NCBI GenBank assembly: GCA_963575745.1
Contig: CAUYUJ010013825.1
Location: forward strand, 267,415 to 331,414
Direction of reading: 5' to 3'
Origin: Prorocentrum cordatum
Taxonomy: Eukaryota > Sar > Dinophyceae > Prorocentrales > Prorocentraceae
DNA: 64,000 nucleotides
The translations under genes and the position numbers were made by a program. Below the pieces are notes generated by a model. It saw nothing but the letters and a program-made list of their open reading frames with translations, made no database searches and was not told the DNA's origin. The first letter of the stretch is position 1; each line of letters opens with the position of its first letter. This document shows positions 21,129 through 31,455 of the stretch, piece after piece.

Positions 21129-21435
21129 CCCCGGCCCGGCAGCGGCCGCTGCTTGCAGGGCGGGCGCTCCACAGGACAGTCGGGTCGGGCGAAAAAGGGG
21201 GGGATAGCAAAAAGGGGGTTTGAGAATGCCCCGGCCCGGCAGCGGCCGCTGCTTGCAGGGCGGGCGCTCCTCACTATAGTCGGGTCGGGCGAAACGGGGG
21301 GGGATAGCAAAGGGGGGGGTGAGAATGCCCCGGCCCGGCAGCGGCCGCTGCTTGAAGGGCGGGCGGTCCTCACTATAGTCGGGTCGGGCGAAACGGGGGG
21401 GGGGGATAGCAAAGGGGGGGGGTCGGAGAATCGGC
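21129..21435. repeat. 104-bp tandem repeat, three units
   Basis: CCCCGGCCCGGCAGCGGCC anchors at about 21129, 21228 and 21328, each followed by GGGCGGGCGCTCC and GTCGGGTCGGGCGAAA. The last unit runs into the family G element at 21380. Confidence 0.85.
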
Positions 21436-21563
21436 TCGCGCAGCTGATTTTCCCCCGGCGCCCCCCGTCGCCGGAGGAATGGGCCAATCGGTGGGGCCGA
21501 AACCAGCTGCACGCAGCAGCTTTCGTACCCCCCCCTTTCCCAATCCCCCCCTGTCGTCCGGCC
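21380..21563. mobile_element. Family G inverted-repeat element, copy 1
   Basis: Left CGGGTCGGGCGAAACGGGGG and right CCCAATCCCCCCCTGTCGTC are inverted. Inside are an AATCGGCTCGCGCAGCTGATT hairpin and GGTGGGGCCGAAACCAGCTG. It matches 24736-24932 along most of its length. Confidence 0.75.
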
Positions 21564-21589
21564 TGAGTTGCCCCCCGCTTTCGGCTCAT

Positions 21590-21720
21590 AACTCAGCTCT
21601 CCGGCGGCCGTTCGGGACGATCTGGGTACCTCCGGAACGCTCTCGGCGAGGCGCAGCTGCTGGAAGGCACCCCGAGGCTGGAAGACCGCCGAGAACCGAC
21701 GAAACCTCCCGAGAACCTCA
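21590..21720. repeat. Dispersed repeat J, copy 1
   Basis: AACTCAGCTCTCCGGCGGCC, GTTCGGGA, ACGCTCTCGGCGAGGCGCAG and GGCTGGAAGACC occur in the same order at 61100-61235. No inverted ends were seen. Confidence 0.7.
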
Positions 21721-21994
21721 AGCCTCGAACGCTCGGACCTCAGGCCTCGAACGCTCGTCCGGCCCGATGTAGAAGGGCGCCGACGGCCGCGGCGACCCCG
21801 GCAGGGGGCGTGGGCAGAGGACCGCCGCCGGGGACGTCGTCGCCGTGCACGGCCCCCCCCGTCGGGCCCCGGAGTCCGAGGCCGGCCGGCGCTCGGTCCC
21901 GGAGCGCAGCGCGGCCCCCCTCTGCTGGGGTTTTGGGGAGCGTGGCGCCGGGGCGCGCGGGAGAACGCCCGCCCTCTCGATCCTCCTCCAGATC

Positions 21995-22168
21995 TGACTA
22001 CCTACCAGACCACCCCAACCCAACCCGAGGACCCGATTTTCGGGTGTGGGGGGGGGTAAGGGTTCCACATGCGCGTTTTCGACGTTTCCCGACCCCCCCC
22101 ACCCCCACTAGAACTCGAGGGCAAATCTGAGCCTTCGGGTTGGGTTGGGGTGATTTGGTGGGTGGTGA
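21995..22168. mobile_element. Family A inverted-repeat element, copy 2
   Basis: 174 bp with the same ends as the other family A copies (TGACTACCTACC ... GGTGGTGA). The flanking 5-mers, AGATC and CCGTC, do not match, unlike the other three copies. This suggests decay or recombination between copies. Confidence 0.9.
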
Positions 22169-22239
22169 CCGTCATCCTCCTGCTCAAACCACCTTCCCAA
22201 AAGCACCGCCTCCCTGGGCCAAGCTGCTTTTCCTGACCT

Positions 22240-22545
22240 CCACGGCCTCCTCCTCCTCTTGCTCCTCATCCTCCTCGGCCTCCTCCTATTCTATGTTCGT
22301 TCGACGCCACCGACGTCCCAGCGGGCCACGGAAGGCAGGGCGGAGGAGGAACAGGAGGCAGGGACCAAGCACCACAAACATCACTCCTCCTCCTCCTCCT
22401 CCTCCTCCTCCTCCTCCTCCTCCTCCTCCTCCTCCTCGTCGTCCTCCTCCTCTCTCCTCCTTCTCGTCCTCCTCCGCCTCCTCCTCCTCCTCCTCCTCGT
22501 CCTCCTCCTCCTCCTCCTCCTCCTCCTCCTCCTCCTCGACACAGC
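22240..22545. repeat. (CCT)n run
   Basis: Two long CCT runs (about 22384-22436 and 22440-22540) with a non-repetitive lead. Confidence 0.93.
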
Positions 22546-22755
22546 CCGAGCGCAACATGTCTGTCACGCTGCATGTCACTTACGCCAACGCGTACGCGGG
22601 TGGGTTGCGCTCCAAGCCACTTACGCCCCCCCCCGCGCAGTTGCGGGTGGCGCCAAACCGCCACTTGCGCCACCACGGACGGAGTCCAGGGGTGGCGCTC
22701 ACAAACGTCGAAGACCAGACGAGTTGGGCACGGACGAGGTCTCGCCAACGCGCAT

Positions 22756-22882
22756 CCTCCTCCTCCTCCTCCTCCTCCTCCTCCTCCTCCTCCTCCTCCT
22801 CCTCCTCCTCCCCTTCCACTTCCTCCTCCTCCTCCTCCTCCTCCTCCTCCTCCTCCTCCTCCTCGTCCTCCTCCTCCTCCTT
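22756..22882. repeat. (CCT)n run
   Basis: Nearly pure CCT, broken once by CCCTTCCACTT. Confidence 0.95.
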
Positions 22883-23417
22883 AGCTCGATCGGCGTCGAC
22901 CTGCAGGGGTTCGAGGCCTTCAACTCGTTGCGGGCCAGCGTCGAGGGCCCGCAGGCCCGTCGGGCTCGAGGAACACGCGGGCCGCGTGAGGCTCTTGCTG
23001 GCGCCGGGTGTCGCCGAGCAGGGCACGGCATCCGAGTCGGCGGCAGCGCACGGCCCCTCCGAGGCCCAGGAGGCTGTGCGCACGGCGCCCTCGGGAGCGG
23101 CTGGTGCCAAGAGGGCGCTCGTGATCGAGGCGATGGGCAGCACGGGCCTCCCCGGCGGCTGGTGCTCGAGGTGGCCGTGCTGCACGGCTGAGGTTCAGGA
23201 TCGAGGAGTTCCCGGTCCGACTTTTGGTGGGGGATTTTCGGGGCCTGGGGGGGGGCTGTCTCTCCCCAGAGCTGTCCCTGGGAACGGACTCCCCTTGCGT
23301 TCGGGCGGGAGGCGGCTGTTCCCAGGGGGGCGCCTTTGGGCGCGGTCTTCGGTGAAGGCTCACGGGGGGACCGCCCCCCTTCGCGGGATGCGATGCTTTT
23401 CGGAGCACTTCTGTTCT
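22883..23417. other. GC-rich stretch between CCT runs, coding uncertain
   Basis: The minus strand stays open for 200 codons, and short pieces (GLRALDAG, SSILNLS) faintly resemble LRR strands. The frame is not consistent between them, so I do not call an exon. Confidence 0.35.
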
Positions 23418-23995
23418 CCCTGTTCTCCCTCCTCCTCCTCCTCCTCCTCCTCCCCCTCCCCCTCCCCTCCCCTCCCCTCCTCCTCCTCCTCCCTCCTCCT
23501 CCCCTCCTCCTCCTCCTCCTCCTCCTCCTCCTCCTCGTCTCGTCCTCGTCCTCGTCCTCGTTCCTCGTCCTCGTCCGTCCTCGTCCTCGTCCTCGTCCCT
23601 CGTCCTCGTCCTCGTCCGTCCTCGTCCTCGTCCTCTCCTCGTCTCCTCCTCCTGCCTCCTCCTCCTCCTCCTCCTCCCCTCCTCCTCCTCCTCTCCTCCT
23701 CCTCCTACTCCTCCTCCTCTCCTCCTCTCCTCCTCTCCTCCTCCTCCTCCTCCCACCCTCCTCCTCCTCCTCCTCCTCCCCTCTCCTCCTCCTCCCTCCT
23801 CCTCCTCCTCCTCCTCCTCCTCCTCCAACTCCCCTCCCTCCTCCTCCTCCTCCTCCTCCTCCTCCTCTCCTCCTCCTCCTCCTCCCCCTCCTCCTCCTCC
23901 TCCTCCTCCTCCTCCTCCTCCCCCTCTCCCTCCCTCTCCTCCTCCTCCTCTCCCCCTCCTCCTCCTCCTCCTCCCCCTCCTCCTCCTCCTGCCGG
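23418..23995. repeat. Long (CCT)n/(CCTCGT)n run
   Basis: About 580 bp of CCT triplets with CCTCGT stretches at 23538-23640. It is the longest homopyrimidine-type tract in the window and ends 12 bp before the LRR exon at 24007-24108. Confidence 0.95.
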
Positions 23996-24006
23996 GGATG
24001 CCTCAC

Positions 24007-24108
24007 TTGTCTTTGGGGGGCCGGCCGCTTCCGGGGTCCTTGCCCTCCTCCAGCGTCGCCGAGCAGTTGGTGAGCTTCAGGCTCTTCAGGACGCTCGGGG
24101 CAGGCTCT
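24007..24108 (-). CDS. LRR-coding exon (partial gene)
   Basis: Minus strand: after CTCTCCAAAAG the frame reads EPAPSVLKSLKLTNCSATLE, then EGKDPGSGRPPKDK, and meets a donor-like GTGAGG at 24006-24001. Leu-Lys-Ser-Leu-Lys-Leu-x-x-Cys is the beta-strand consensus of RNase-inhibitor-type LRRs. The exon is about 102 bp. The next element on the transcript side would be the 580-bp CCT run, that is an (AGG)n tract in the pre-mRNA just after the donor. Gene identity unknown. Confidence 0.55.
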
Positions 24109-24203
24109 CTTTTGGAGAGCGCAGCGGCGCGGGCGGCAGGGCGGCCCGTGGAGGCCCCGCGGCGGTGGCCGTGGGGATAAACCACAAGAGATCGATCGTG
24201 CTA

Positions 24204-24556
24204 CAGTCGGGGCGTTGACCTAAGGAACCCTAAATAAGGAACGAGGCCCCTTCGGGGATGGACAGACCCCCCTTTAGTAAAACGTGGTTTAGTGAAAACG
24301 ACCTGAGGCCCAAACCTGGTTGGCGCAAGCCTGGAAAATAACGGCCACGGCGCCATCTCGAGAACCGAAAACGGACAATTCACTAATCGACGTGTCACTG
24401 TTGGGGGTTCTGTCCACCCCCGACCCCTTTTTTCCATAAGTGAACCTTCGATTTCCTGTCGGAAACATAAGGGAAGCCTGGGGCAAGCTGCGAAGCACTC
24501 AAGGAGCGCGGAGCCCCTCCCCAACGAGAAGGGTTCCTTCTTCGGGGCCCCGACTG
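24204..24556. mobile_element. Family F inverted-repeat element, copy 1
   Basis: Ends CAGTCGGGGCGTTGACC and GGGGCCCCGACTG are inverted, with AGGAACCCT near the left and AGGGTTCCTTCTTC near the right. 353 bp. Copy 2 at 50670-50833 is shorter, so this copy may contain a secondary insertion. Confidence 0.75.
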
Positions 24557-24735
24557 CACGGTTGGCGTTGCAAAGATAGCGGGCAACAGCGATCCCCCCA
24601 AAAGCACGCTGTCCATGCGAGGCGATCCCCCCTCGGAAGGCCCCTCCTGCGCACGCTTCTTCCGTCTGCGGGGGCCTCGTCGGTGCACGGCATTCCCCTG
24701 CCAGGGCTGCCTCGGCGCACGCCATCCCCATGATT

Positions 24736-24932
24736 CGGGTCGGGCGAAAAGGCGGGGATGGCAAAGGGGGGGGTTGAGAATCAGCTCACGTAGCTGATTT
24801 TCCCAGCGCCTCCCGGCGCCGGAGGCGGCCATGCATCGAGAAATGGGCCCCTCGGTGGGGCCGAAACCAGCTGCATGCAGCAAATTTCGTGACCCTCCCT
24901 TTCCCAATCCCCCCCTTTCGTCCGGCCCGACC
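24736..24932. mobile_element. Family G inverted-repeat element, copy 2
   Basis: Left CGGGTCGGGCGAAAAGGCGG and right CCCCTTTCGTCCGGCCCGACC are inverted. An internal hairpin AATCAGCTCACGTAGCTGATT follows the left end. The whole body aligns with 21380-21563. Confidence 0.8.
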
Positions 24933-25019
24933 ATGGTGGGGGATGGCGTGTAACAAACGGGCCGGCGGAACCACATCTCGCGCTCTCTTTGCAACGCCAA
25001 CCGTGCTCCCAGGACCTCC

Positions 25020-25082
25020 CCGGGTGCGTCCTGAGCAGCATTTTCGAGGCAACTCCAGCCGTGGCGACGAGGGCCCCCCCGG
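25020..25082. repeat. Dispersed 60-bp core, copy 2
   Basis: GGGTGCGTCCTGAGCAGCAT then TTTCGAGGCAACTCCAG and CCGTGGCGACGAGG. It aligns with 4985-5052 and 46778-46836, though the surrounding sequences differ. Confidence 0.65.
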
Positions 25083-25726
25083 GATGTCCCAAAAGGCGAA
25101 AGCGATGGAAGGGTACAGGGCAATTTTTAATACGTTTTATTAAATTATTTTAATATTTGATTTTTAATACATGCTTAATTTATGAATCAATGTATGCATG
25201 AACTCATCGTTGTTTCTAATACTAAATCCCTGCATTTTTAATACATGATCCGCACGCGGAGCATGTATCAAAAACGGCACGGTAGCTGCATCAACATCCT
25301 GTTCTCCTCTGATTGGGTCCCACAACGGTGCCGCGACAGACCGTGCGGCGCCCTCGGAATCCCCAGCGGCCTCACCGCACGGCCCGTCACGGCACGGCTT
25401 TGGGACCGTGGAGGCCGCGAGTGCCCGAGGCACCCTCGGAGAACGAGCCAAGTCCCCAAACCGTCCGACCAGGCTCAGGTCGGGCATGTCCCCCTGAAAG
25501 CGGAGTGTGGAAGAAACATAAAAATAGTCAAAACAATTCAAAATTGTCTAGGGGAAAAAAATCGGCCCCATAATATTCGTTGACTATTTTGCCCAAATCT
25601 CCTTGGTTGGGTATTCGTTTTGAAAATAGCACTGCGGTCGCGTCCTTCTCCTCCTCTCGCCTTCCGCCTCCTGCCTCCCGTCTCCCGCCCCCCTCCTTCT
25701 TGTTTCCTCTTGCCTTGCCTGGGGGG
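25083..25726. other. AT-rich stretch with a partial family C end
   Basis: Bases 25120-25250 are AT-rich (TTTTTAATACATG twice). Bases 25470-25620 contain GGTCGGGCATGTCCCCCTG, and AAAAATAGTCAAAACAATTC resembles a decayed family C element. No exon seen. Confidence 0.45.
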
Positions 25727-26665
25727 GGCTGCGATCTGCGAAACTGTCGCCACTTTCGAAGGCTGCTGGTGGGCTCGGCGGAGTGAGGCACCGTGCGGAT
25801 CTGAGCGGTAGCTTGTCGTCCCTGGGTGGCTGCGATCTGCGAAACTGTCGCCACTTTCGAGGGCTGCTGGTGGGTCCAGCGGAGTGAGGCACCGCGCAGA
25901 TCTATGCGGTAGCTTGCCGTCCCTGGGGGGCTCCGATCTGCGAAACTGTCGCCACTTTCGAAGGCTGCTGGTGGTCCAGCGGAGTGAGGCACCGTGCGGA
26001 TCTGAGCGGTACCTCGCCGTCCCTGGGGGGCTGCGATCTGCGAAACTGGCGCCACTTTCGAAGTCTGCTGGTGGGCTCAGCGGAGTGAGGCACCGCGCGG
26101 ATCTATGCGGTACGGTAGCTTGCCGTCTCTGGGGGGCTCCGATCTGCGAAACTGTCGCCACTTTCGAAGGCTGCTGGTGGTCCAGCGGAGTGAGGCACCG
26201 TGCGGATCTGAGCGGTAGCTCGCCGTCCCTGGGGGGCTGCGATCTGCGAAACTGTCGCCACTTTCGAGGGCTGCTGGTGGGCTCAGCGGAGTGAGGCACC
26301 GCGCGGATCTGAGCGGTAGCTTGCCGGCTCTGGGGGGCTCCGATCTGCGAAACTGTCGCCACTTTCGAAGGCTGCTGGTGGTCCAGCGGAGTGAGGCACC
26401 GCGCGGATCTGAGCGGTACCTCGCCGTCCCTGGGGGGCTCCGATCTGCGAAACTGTCGCCACTTTCGAGGGCTGCTGGTGGGCTCAGCTTAGTGAGGCAC
26501 CGCGCGGATCTATGCGGTACGGTAGCTTGCCGTCTCTGGGGGGCTCCGATCTGCGAAACTGTCGCCACTTTCGAAGGCTGCTGGTGGGTCCATCGGAGCG
26601 AGGCACCGTGCGGATCTGAGCGGTAGCTCGCCGTCCCTGGGGGGCTGCGATCTGCGAAACCGACG
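25727..26665. repeat. 101-bp minisatellite, about nine units (array 1)
   Basis: GATCTGCGAAACTGTCGCCAC anchors at 25733, 25834, 25935, 26035, 26141 and onward. Units also carry GGCTGCTGGTGG, GCGGAGTGAGGCACCG and GATCTGAGCGGTA. A GGTAC insertion makes some units 106 bp. Because 101 is 2 mod 3, minus-strand open frames cycle through three readings. The same unit forms array 2 at 31456-32165. Confidence 0.95.
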
Positions 26666-26734
26666 CCATGTTTTGAGGGCTGTTGGGAGAAAGGGACGCT
26701 GAGAGGGCCTCCTCTCATGCAAAAAACGAACATT

Positions 26735-26962
26735 GGGCGCCCGAGTTATCCGGGATAACTCGGGTCCGGGGTAACTCGGGTTTGGGTTCCCGAAAAAGGA
26801 ACCCGAGTTATCCCTGACCCGAGTTACCCCTGATGATTCGGGGCTCTTGGACGCCCGATTTATCCGGGGTAACTCGGGTCCGGGATAACTCGGGTTCGGA
26901 CTCCCGAAAAACGAACCCGAGTTATCCCTGACCCGAGTTACCCCTGATGATTCGGGGCTCTG
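26735..26962. repeat. Family E hairpin dimer, locus 1
   Basis: Two head-to-tail units of about 114 bp. Each begins G(G/A)CGCCCGA(G/T)TTATCC, holds AACTCGGGT twice, then ACCCGAGTTA twice in inverse, and ends GATTCGGGGCTCT. Each unit can fold into one long hairpin. Confidence 0.93.
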
Positions 26963-27119
26963 AGAACAATTCATCTGGATCAGTGATCCGCTCTTTGTGA
27001 TATGAATTGCCAAGACACCCAACCGTAATCGAATGGTCATCACCCGAGGCCCCCAAGGCCCGAGGCACGCGCATGCTGGGCGGAGGGCCCGTGGGCCGCT
27101 CGGAGGCCCTCGGGCGCTC

Positions 27120-27395
27120 CAAAGAGGGAGGAGGAACACATGGAAAAACGAAGGGAAACACATTAAAAACACGGTTTCACTTGGGAACACCGGAAAAACG
27201 TAGAAAAAAAAAAATAAACAAAAAAAAAACGACAGTCACAGGATGCGTGGCTCTTTCCTTGCGTTCCCCTGTGCAAAGCACATGGCTTCCACTGCTGCCT
27301 GTGCTGTCTCCCCGGTGCTCCTCTCCTCCGTTCTGCGGCGAGGACACGGGCCGTGGGCCGCTCGGGCAGGAGAGCCTGGAAAACCCTTAAAAACA
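27120..27395. repeat. Diverged copy of the sequence near 27880-28060
   Basis: Shared order: an A-rich run, CGACARTCACA, GTGGCTC, TTCCTG, then a GCACATG-containing block and TCCTCTCCTCCGT. Conservation is patchy. It contains an A11 run at about 27202-27212. Confidence 0.5.
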
Positions 27396-27404
27396 CACCT
27401 GTTT

Positions 27405-27631
27405 GGGCGCCCGAGTTATCCGGGGTAACTCGGGTCCGGGGTAACTCGGGTTTGGATTCCCGAAAAAAGAACCCGAGTTAGCCCTGATCCGAAATACCCC
27501 TGATGATGTGGGGCTCTGGGCGCCCGAGTTATCCGGGGTATCTCGGGTCCAGGGTAACTCGGGTTTGGATTCCCGAAAAACGAACCCGAGTTATCCCTGA
27601 CCCGAGTTACCCCTGATGATTCGGGGCTCTG
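27405..27631. repeat. Family E hairpin dimer, locus 2
   Basis: Two tandem units like locus 1, with CCCGATTTGG-type changes and GATGTGGGGCTCTG ending the first unit. Confidence 0.93.
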
Positions 27632-28213
27632 ACCTGTGTTCTCACATGTAAAATAAGGAACCGAACTTTACACACCGATGCCTTTTTTTTCTCCTGGTCC
27701 CACACTGAGATTCGCACAAGAAAACGGATTCTGGTGTATACGGCATCCTGGTGTATACATGTTTTGTGGCTTCCACGGGAAACGGTGGAAACATATACAC
27801 CACACCACCCCGACGTCGTCCCCGAACCTCAAAAAAGTCCCGGGATTGAAGAACCGCCCGCCACTGGTAATGTATATGTTCCAGTTCCCGATAAACGTAA
27901 GAAACACTTGAAAAAACAACGACAATCACAAATTTCGTGGCTCGTTCCTGTTTTCCCGTGCGAAAGCACATGTGTTTGTTGTCCACTGCTTGCTATGGTG
28001 TTCCTATTTCCTCTCCTCCGTCCTGCTGCGAGGAAGTGCCGTGGGCCGCTCGAAGAGACCCCTGGGCTCCTCCTTCTCCTCCTCCTCCTCCTCCTCCTCC
28101 TCCTCCTCCTCTGAACCTGCCCAGCCTGGGGTGCTGGCTGGGCAAAGGTGGGTCTTTCATGCTCGCGTCGAGGGCTGGAGGGTGCCCCCGTCCGACCTCG
28201 GAGACCAGGGTCG
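27632..28213. other. Stretch without a recognisable gene
   Basis: Holds an imperfect inverted pair GTGTATACATG and CATATACAC around the GGAAACGGTGGAAAC region (27755-27800), and a short (CCT)n run at 28074-28113. No exon recognised. Confidence 0.45.
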
Positions 28214-28382
28214 TGACTACCTACCAGACCACCCCAACCCAACCCGAAGATCCGAATTTCGGGTTGGGGGGGGTAAGGGTTCCACACATGTGTTTTCTCG
28301 ATGCTCCCCGACCCCCCCCCACTGGAAATCGAGGGTAAATTTGAGCCTTCGGGTTGGGTTGGGGTGGTTTGGTGGGTGGTGA
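28214..28382. mobile_element. Family A inverted-repeat element, copy 3
   Basis: 169 bp. Ends TGACTACCTACCAGACC and GGTTTGGTGGGTGGTGA. Perfect 5-bp duplication GGTCG at 28209-28213 and 28383-28387. Confidence 0.94.
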
Positions 28383-28552
28383 GGTCGGGGGCTCTAGGTG
28401 CTCGCTGCTTCCTCGTGTGCAGGCGTCGGGCGGTGGCCGGACCCGGCGTCGGAGCTCTCCCCAGCAGCTTGCTCGAGCTGGGCCGGAGGGCTGGCACGCG
28501 TCGGGCCCCGGGAGTGGGAGCGCGTGCGGCTGGCGGCGGTCGTGAGGCCTTC

Positions 28553-28727
28553 TGACTACCTACCAGACCACCCCAACCCAACCCGAAGGCCCGAATTTGA
28601 CCCGAATTTCGGGTTGGGGGGGGTACGGATTCCATATGTTTTTTCGATGTTCCCCGACCCCCCCCACTGGAAATCGAGGATAATTTTGGGCCTTCGGGTT
28701 GGGTTGGGGTGGTTTGGTGGGTGGTGA
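28553..28727. mobile_element. Family A inverted-repeat element, copy 4
   Basis: 175 bp, including a small internal duplication of CCCGAATTT. Perfect 5-bp duplication CCTTC at 28548-28552 and 28728-28732. It lies only 170 bp from copy 3, in the same orientation. Confidence 0.94.
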
Positions 28728-28779
28728 CCTTCGGTGGAGGGAGGGCAGCAAGAAAAACAGGGGCACAGAAATTCGCTTG

Positions 28780-31200
28780 CAGCGGCCGTTGCAAAAGGAC
28801 CTTAAGTGTGGAAGCCACTGCAGAGCACCCACGCTTGAAATCCTTGTGTAAAGTCTCTGCACAAGGCATCCGGTCGGAAAGGCTGCCACAAGCGGACTCT
28901 AAGTGTGGAACGTCTGCACCGTAAGAACACCGAAAGCCACAGGTCTTCCTAGCTGTTCCTGTGGTCTCCGAGTGACAACACAGGCTTCATGTGTTTCTTG
29001 TCTTCCCGTGTTCCTCTCGCACTTTCCTGGGCCCGAGTTGCCGCCCCCGCGGATTCCCCCGCAATGGAAACCGTTGTGTAAGGTCGCCACTAGAGGCTTG
29101 CTACACAATGGTTCCAAGTATGGAACGCCTGCTCTGTAAACGTACCTTCAATCACACAGATTCCTAGCTGTTTCTTGTTTTGCCGTGTGGGGACACAAAC
29201 GGTTCCATGGTTTTCCTGCGTTTCCTGTTTTCCGTTCTAGCTTTCCTGTGCCCAAGGTGCCGCCACTGCAGATCCCCCCAGAATGACAACCTTTTGTAAT
29301 GCCGCCACACAAGGAATCCTTGTGTAAAGGCTGCTACAAAAAAGGATTTGAAAGGTGGAACGTCTGCACCATGAAAATACCGACAGCCACAGGTCTTCCG
29401 AGCTTTACCTATTTATTCATGTGAAAACAAAACTTTTCCATGTTTTCCAGATTTTCCTGTTTTCCTCTTTAGCTTTCCTGGGCTCAAGGTGCCGCCACTG
29501 CAGATCCCCCCACACTGCAAACCCTTGTGTAAGGCCGCTGTGCAGGCCACTAATGGTGACCCACACTCGAACTCCTTGTGTACGGTCGCTACACAAGGAA
29601 TCCGTTTGCGAAGGCTGCTACAAAGGGATAGGTGGAACGTCTGCACCACAAAAGTACCGACAGCCACAGGTCTTCCTAGCTACCCCTGTATTTGTTCAGA
29701 CGAAATCATGGGGTGTCTCAATTGTTCCTGCTTGTCCTGTTTTCCTCTTTCGCTCTCCCGGGCTCAAGGTGCCGCCACTGCAGATCCCCCCTACAATGGA
29801 AATCCTATTGAAAGGCCGCCACAAAAGGATTCCATTTGTAAAGGCTGCTGCACAAGGGTTCTACTTGTGAAGGCCACTGCAAATCCCCCACACTTGAAAT
29901 CCGTGTGCAAGGTCGCCACACACGGAATGCGTTTGCAAAGGCTGCTGCAAAGGGGTTTACAGTGTGGGACGTCTGCACCACAAGAATACCGACAGTCACA
30001 GGTATTCCTAGCTGCTTCCTACTTTCCAGATACAAAAACACAAGCCTTGTTATATTTTTCATGGTTGTCTTGTTTTCCTCTTGAGCTCTCCTGGGCTCAA
30101 GGTACCGCCACTGCAGACCCCCCCACAATGGAAACCCTTCTGTAAGGCCACCACAACATGAAATAGTTTGCAGAAGGCTGCTGCAAAGGGGTTCTTAGTG
30201 TGCAGGCCACTGCAGATCACCCACACTTGAAATCCGTGTGTAAGGCCGCTAAACAAGGAATCCGTGTGTAGAGGCTGCTGCAAAAGGATTTACAGTGTGG
30301 AACGTCTGCACCATAAGAGTACCGACAATCACATGTCTTCCTAGCTTTTCCTATTTCTCCATTGAAGGTATTTTTTCTGGTGCCTTGTTTTTCCTGGTGT
30401 CCTCTCTAGCTGTCCTGGGCTCAAGGTGCAGCCACTGCAGATCCCCCCACAATGGCAACCCTGTTGAAAGGCCGCCACACAAGGATTGCCTTTGTAAAGG
30501 CTGCTACAAAGGATTCGAATTGTGAATGCCACTGCAGATACCCCGCACTTGAAATCCTTGTGTAAGGTCGCCACACGAGGAGTGCGTTTGTAAAGGCTGC
30601 TGCACAATGATTCAACATGTGGAACGTCTGCACCATAATAATACCGACAGACACAGGTATTCCTAGCTGTTTCGTTTATGCAAGCACAACCTGTGTTTTA
30701 TGTGTTTCATGGTGTTCTTGTTTGCGGTCCTGGGCTCAAGGTGCCGCCACTGCAGATCCCCCAAAATGGAAACAATTGTTGTAAGGCGGCCGCGAAATGA
30801 ATTATTTTGCAACAAGCGGCTACAAAAGGAATATAAGTATGGATCGTCTGCACCATAATAATACCGACAGCCACAGCTCTTCCTAGCTTTTCCGATTGTT
30901 CCATGTGAAAACGCAAGTTTTTCCTGTGCATCTTGTTTTCCAAGTTTCTCTTCTAGCTTTCCTGGGCTCAAGGTGCCGCCACTGCAGACCCCCCCCCCCA
31001 CAATGACAACGCTGTTGTAAGGCCGCCACACACGGATTCCCTTGTAAATGCGGCTACACAAGGATTTAAGTGTGAAGGCCACTGCAGATCCCCCATCAAT
31101 TGAAATCCTTATGTAAGGTCGGCACACAAGGATTTTTTTTAATAAAATCTGCGACACCATGGCTTTAACTGTGGAGCGTCTGCACCATAAGAATACCGAC
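28780..31200. repeat. Large array of 220-333-bp units, about eight to nine
   Basis: Anchors of the form CTGGGCTCAAGGTGCCGCC occur near 29027 (diverged), 29247, 29479, 29758, 30091, 30415, 30730 and 30962. Each unit also has ATCCCCC.ACAATGG.AAC, one or more AAGGCCGCCACACAAGGATT, AAAGGCTGCTGCAAA, GTGGAACGTCTGCACCATA, ACCGACAGCCACAGG and a T-rich TTTTCCTGTTTTCC block. Unit length varies because the 45-bp AAGGCCGCCACA...AAAGGCTGC submotif is repeated one to three times. No consistent frame, so non-coding. Confidence 0.9.
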
Positions 31201-31251
31201 AGTCACACTTTCTTGCCATGAAACGATGCAGATGGTGCATCTGATGATGAT

Positions 31252-31455
31252 GGTGATGATGATGATGATGAGGAGGAGGAGGAGGAGGAGGAGGAGGAGG
31301 AGGAGGATGCGCAAATTGCGAGACAAGAGAGCCCCACAACGTTCCCCTCTCGAGGGCTGCTGGGGGGCCCAGCAGCGGGGAGGGGGGGGGGGGGGGGTTG
31401 TTTTTTTTGGGGTGGGGGGGGGGGGGGGGGAGGGGGGGGGCGGGGGGGGAGGGGG
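31252..31455. repeat. (GAT)n/(GAG)n and poly-G tracts
   Basis: GATGATGAT passes into AGGAGGAGG (31252-31305). Bases 31380-31455 are mostly G with TTGTTTTTTTT, a likely sequencing-fragile region. Confidence 0.9.

Noticed and set aside
22140-24218. A 692-codon plus-strand frame across the CCT runs
   Set aside because: Nearly all residues are Ser, Pro or Leu runs from CCT triplets. The only credible coding piece here is the short minus-strand LRR segment at 24007-24108.
25538-26733. Long minus-strand frames in the 101-bp satellite
   Set aside because: Same phase-cycling effect as the 89-bp array (101 is also 2 mod 3).
16891-28727. GGGTTGGGTTGGGG ends of family A as telomeric repeats
   Set aside because: They are bounded, inverted and flanked by 5-bp duplications. 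They are not tandem arrays of a telomere unit.
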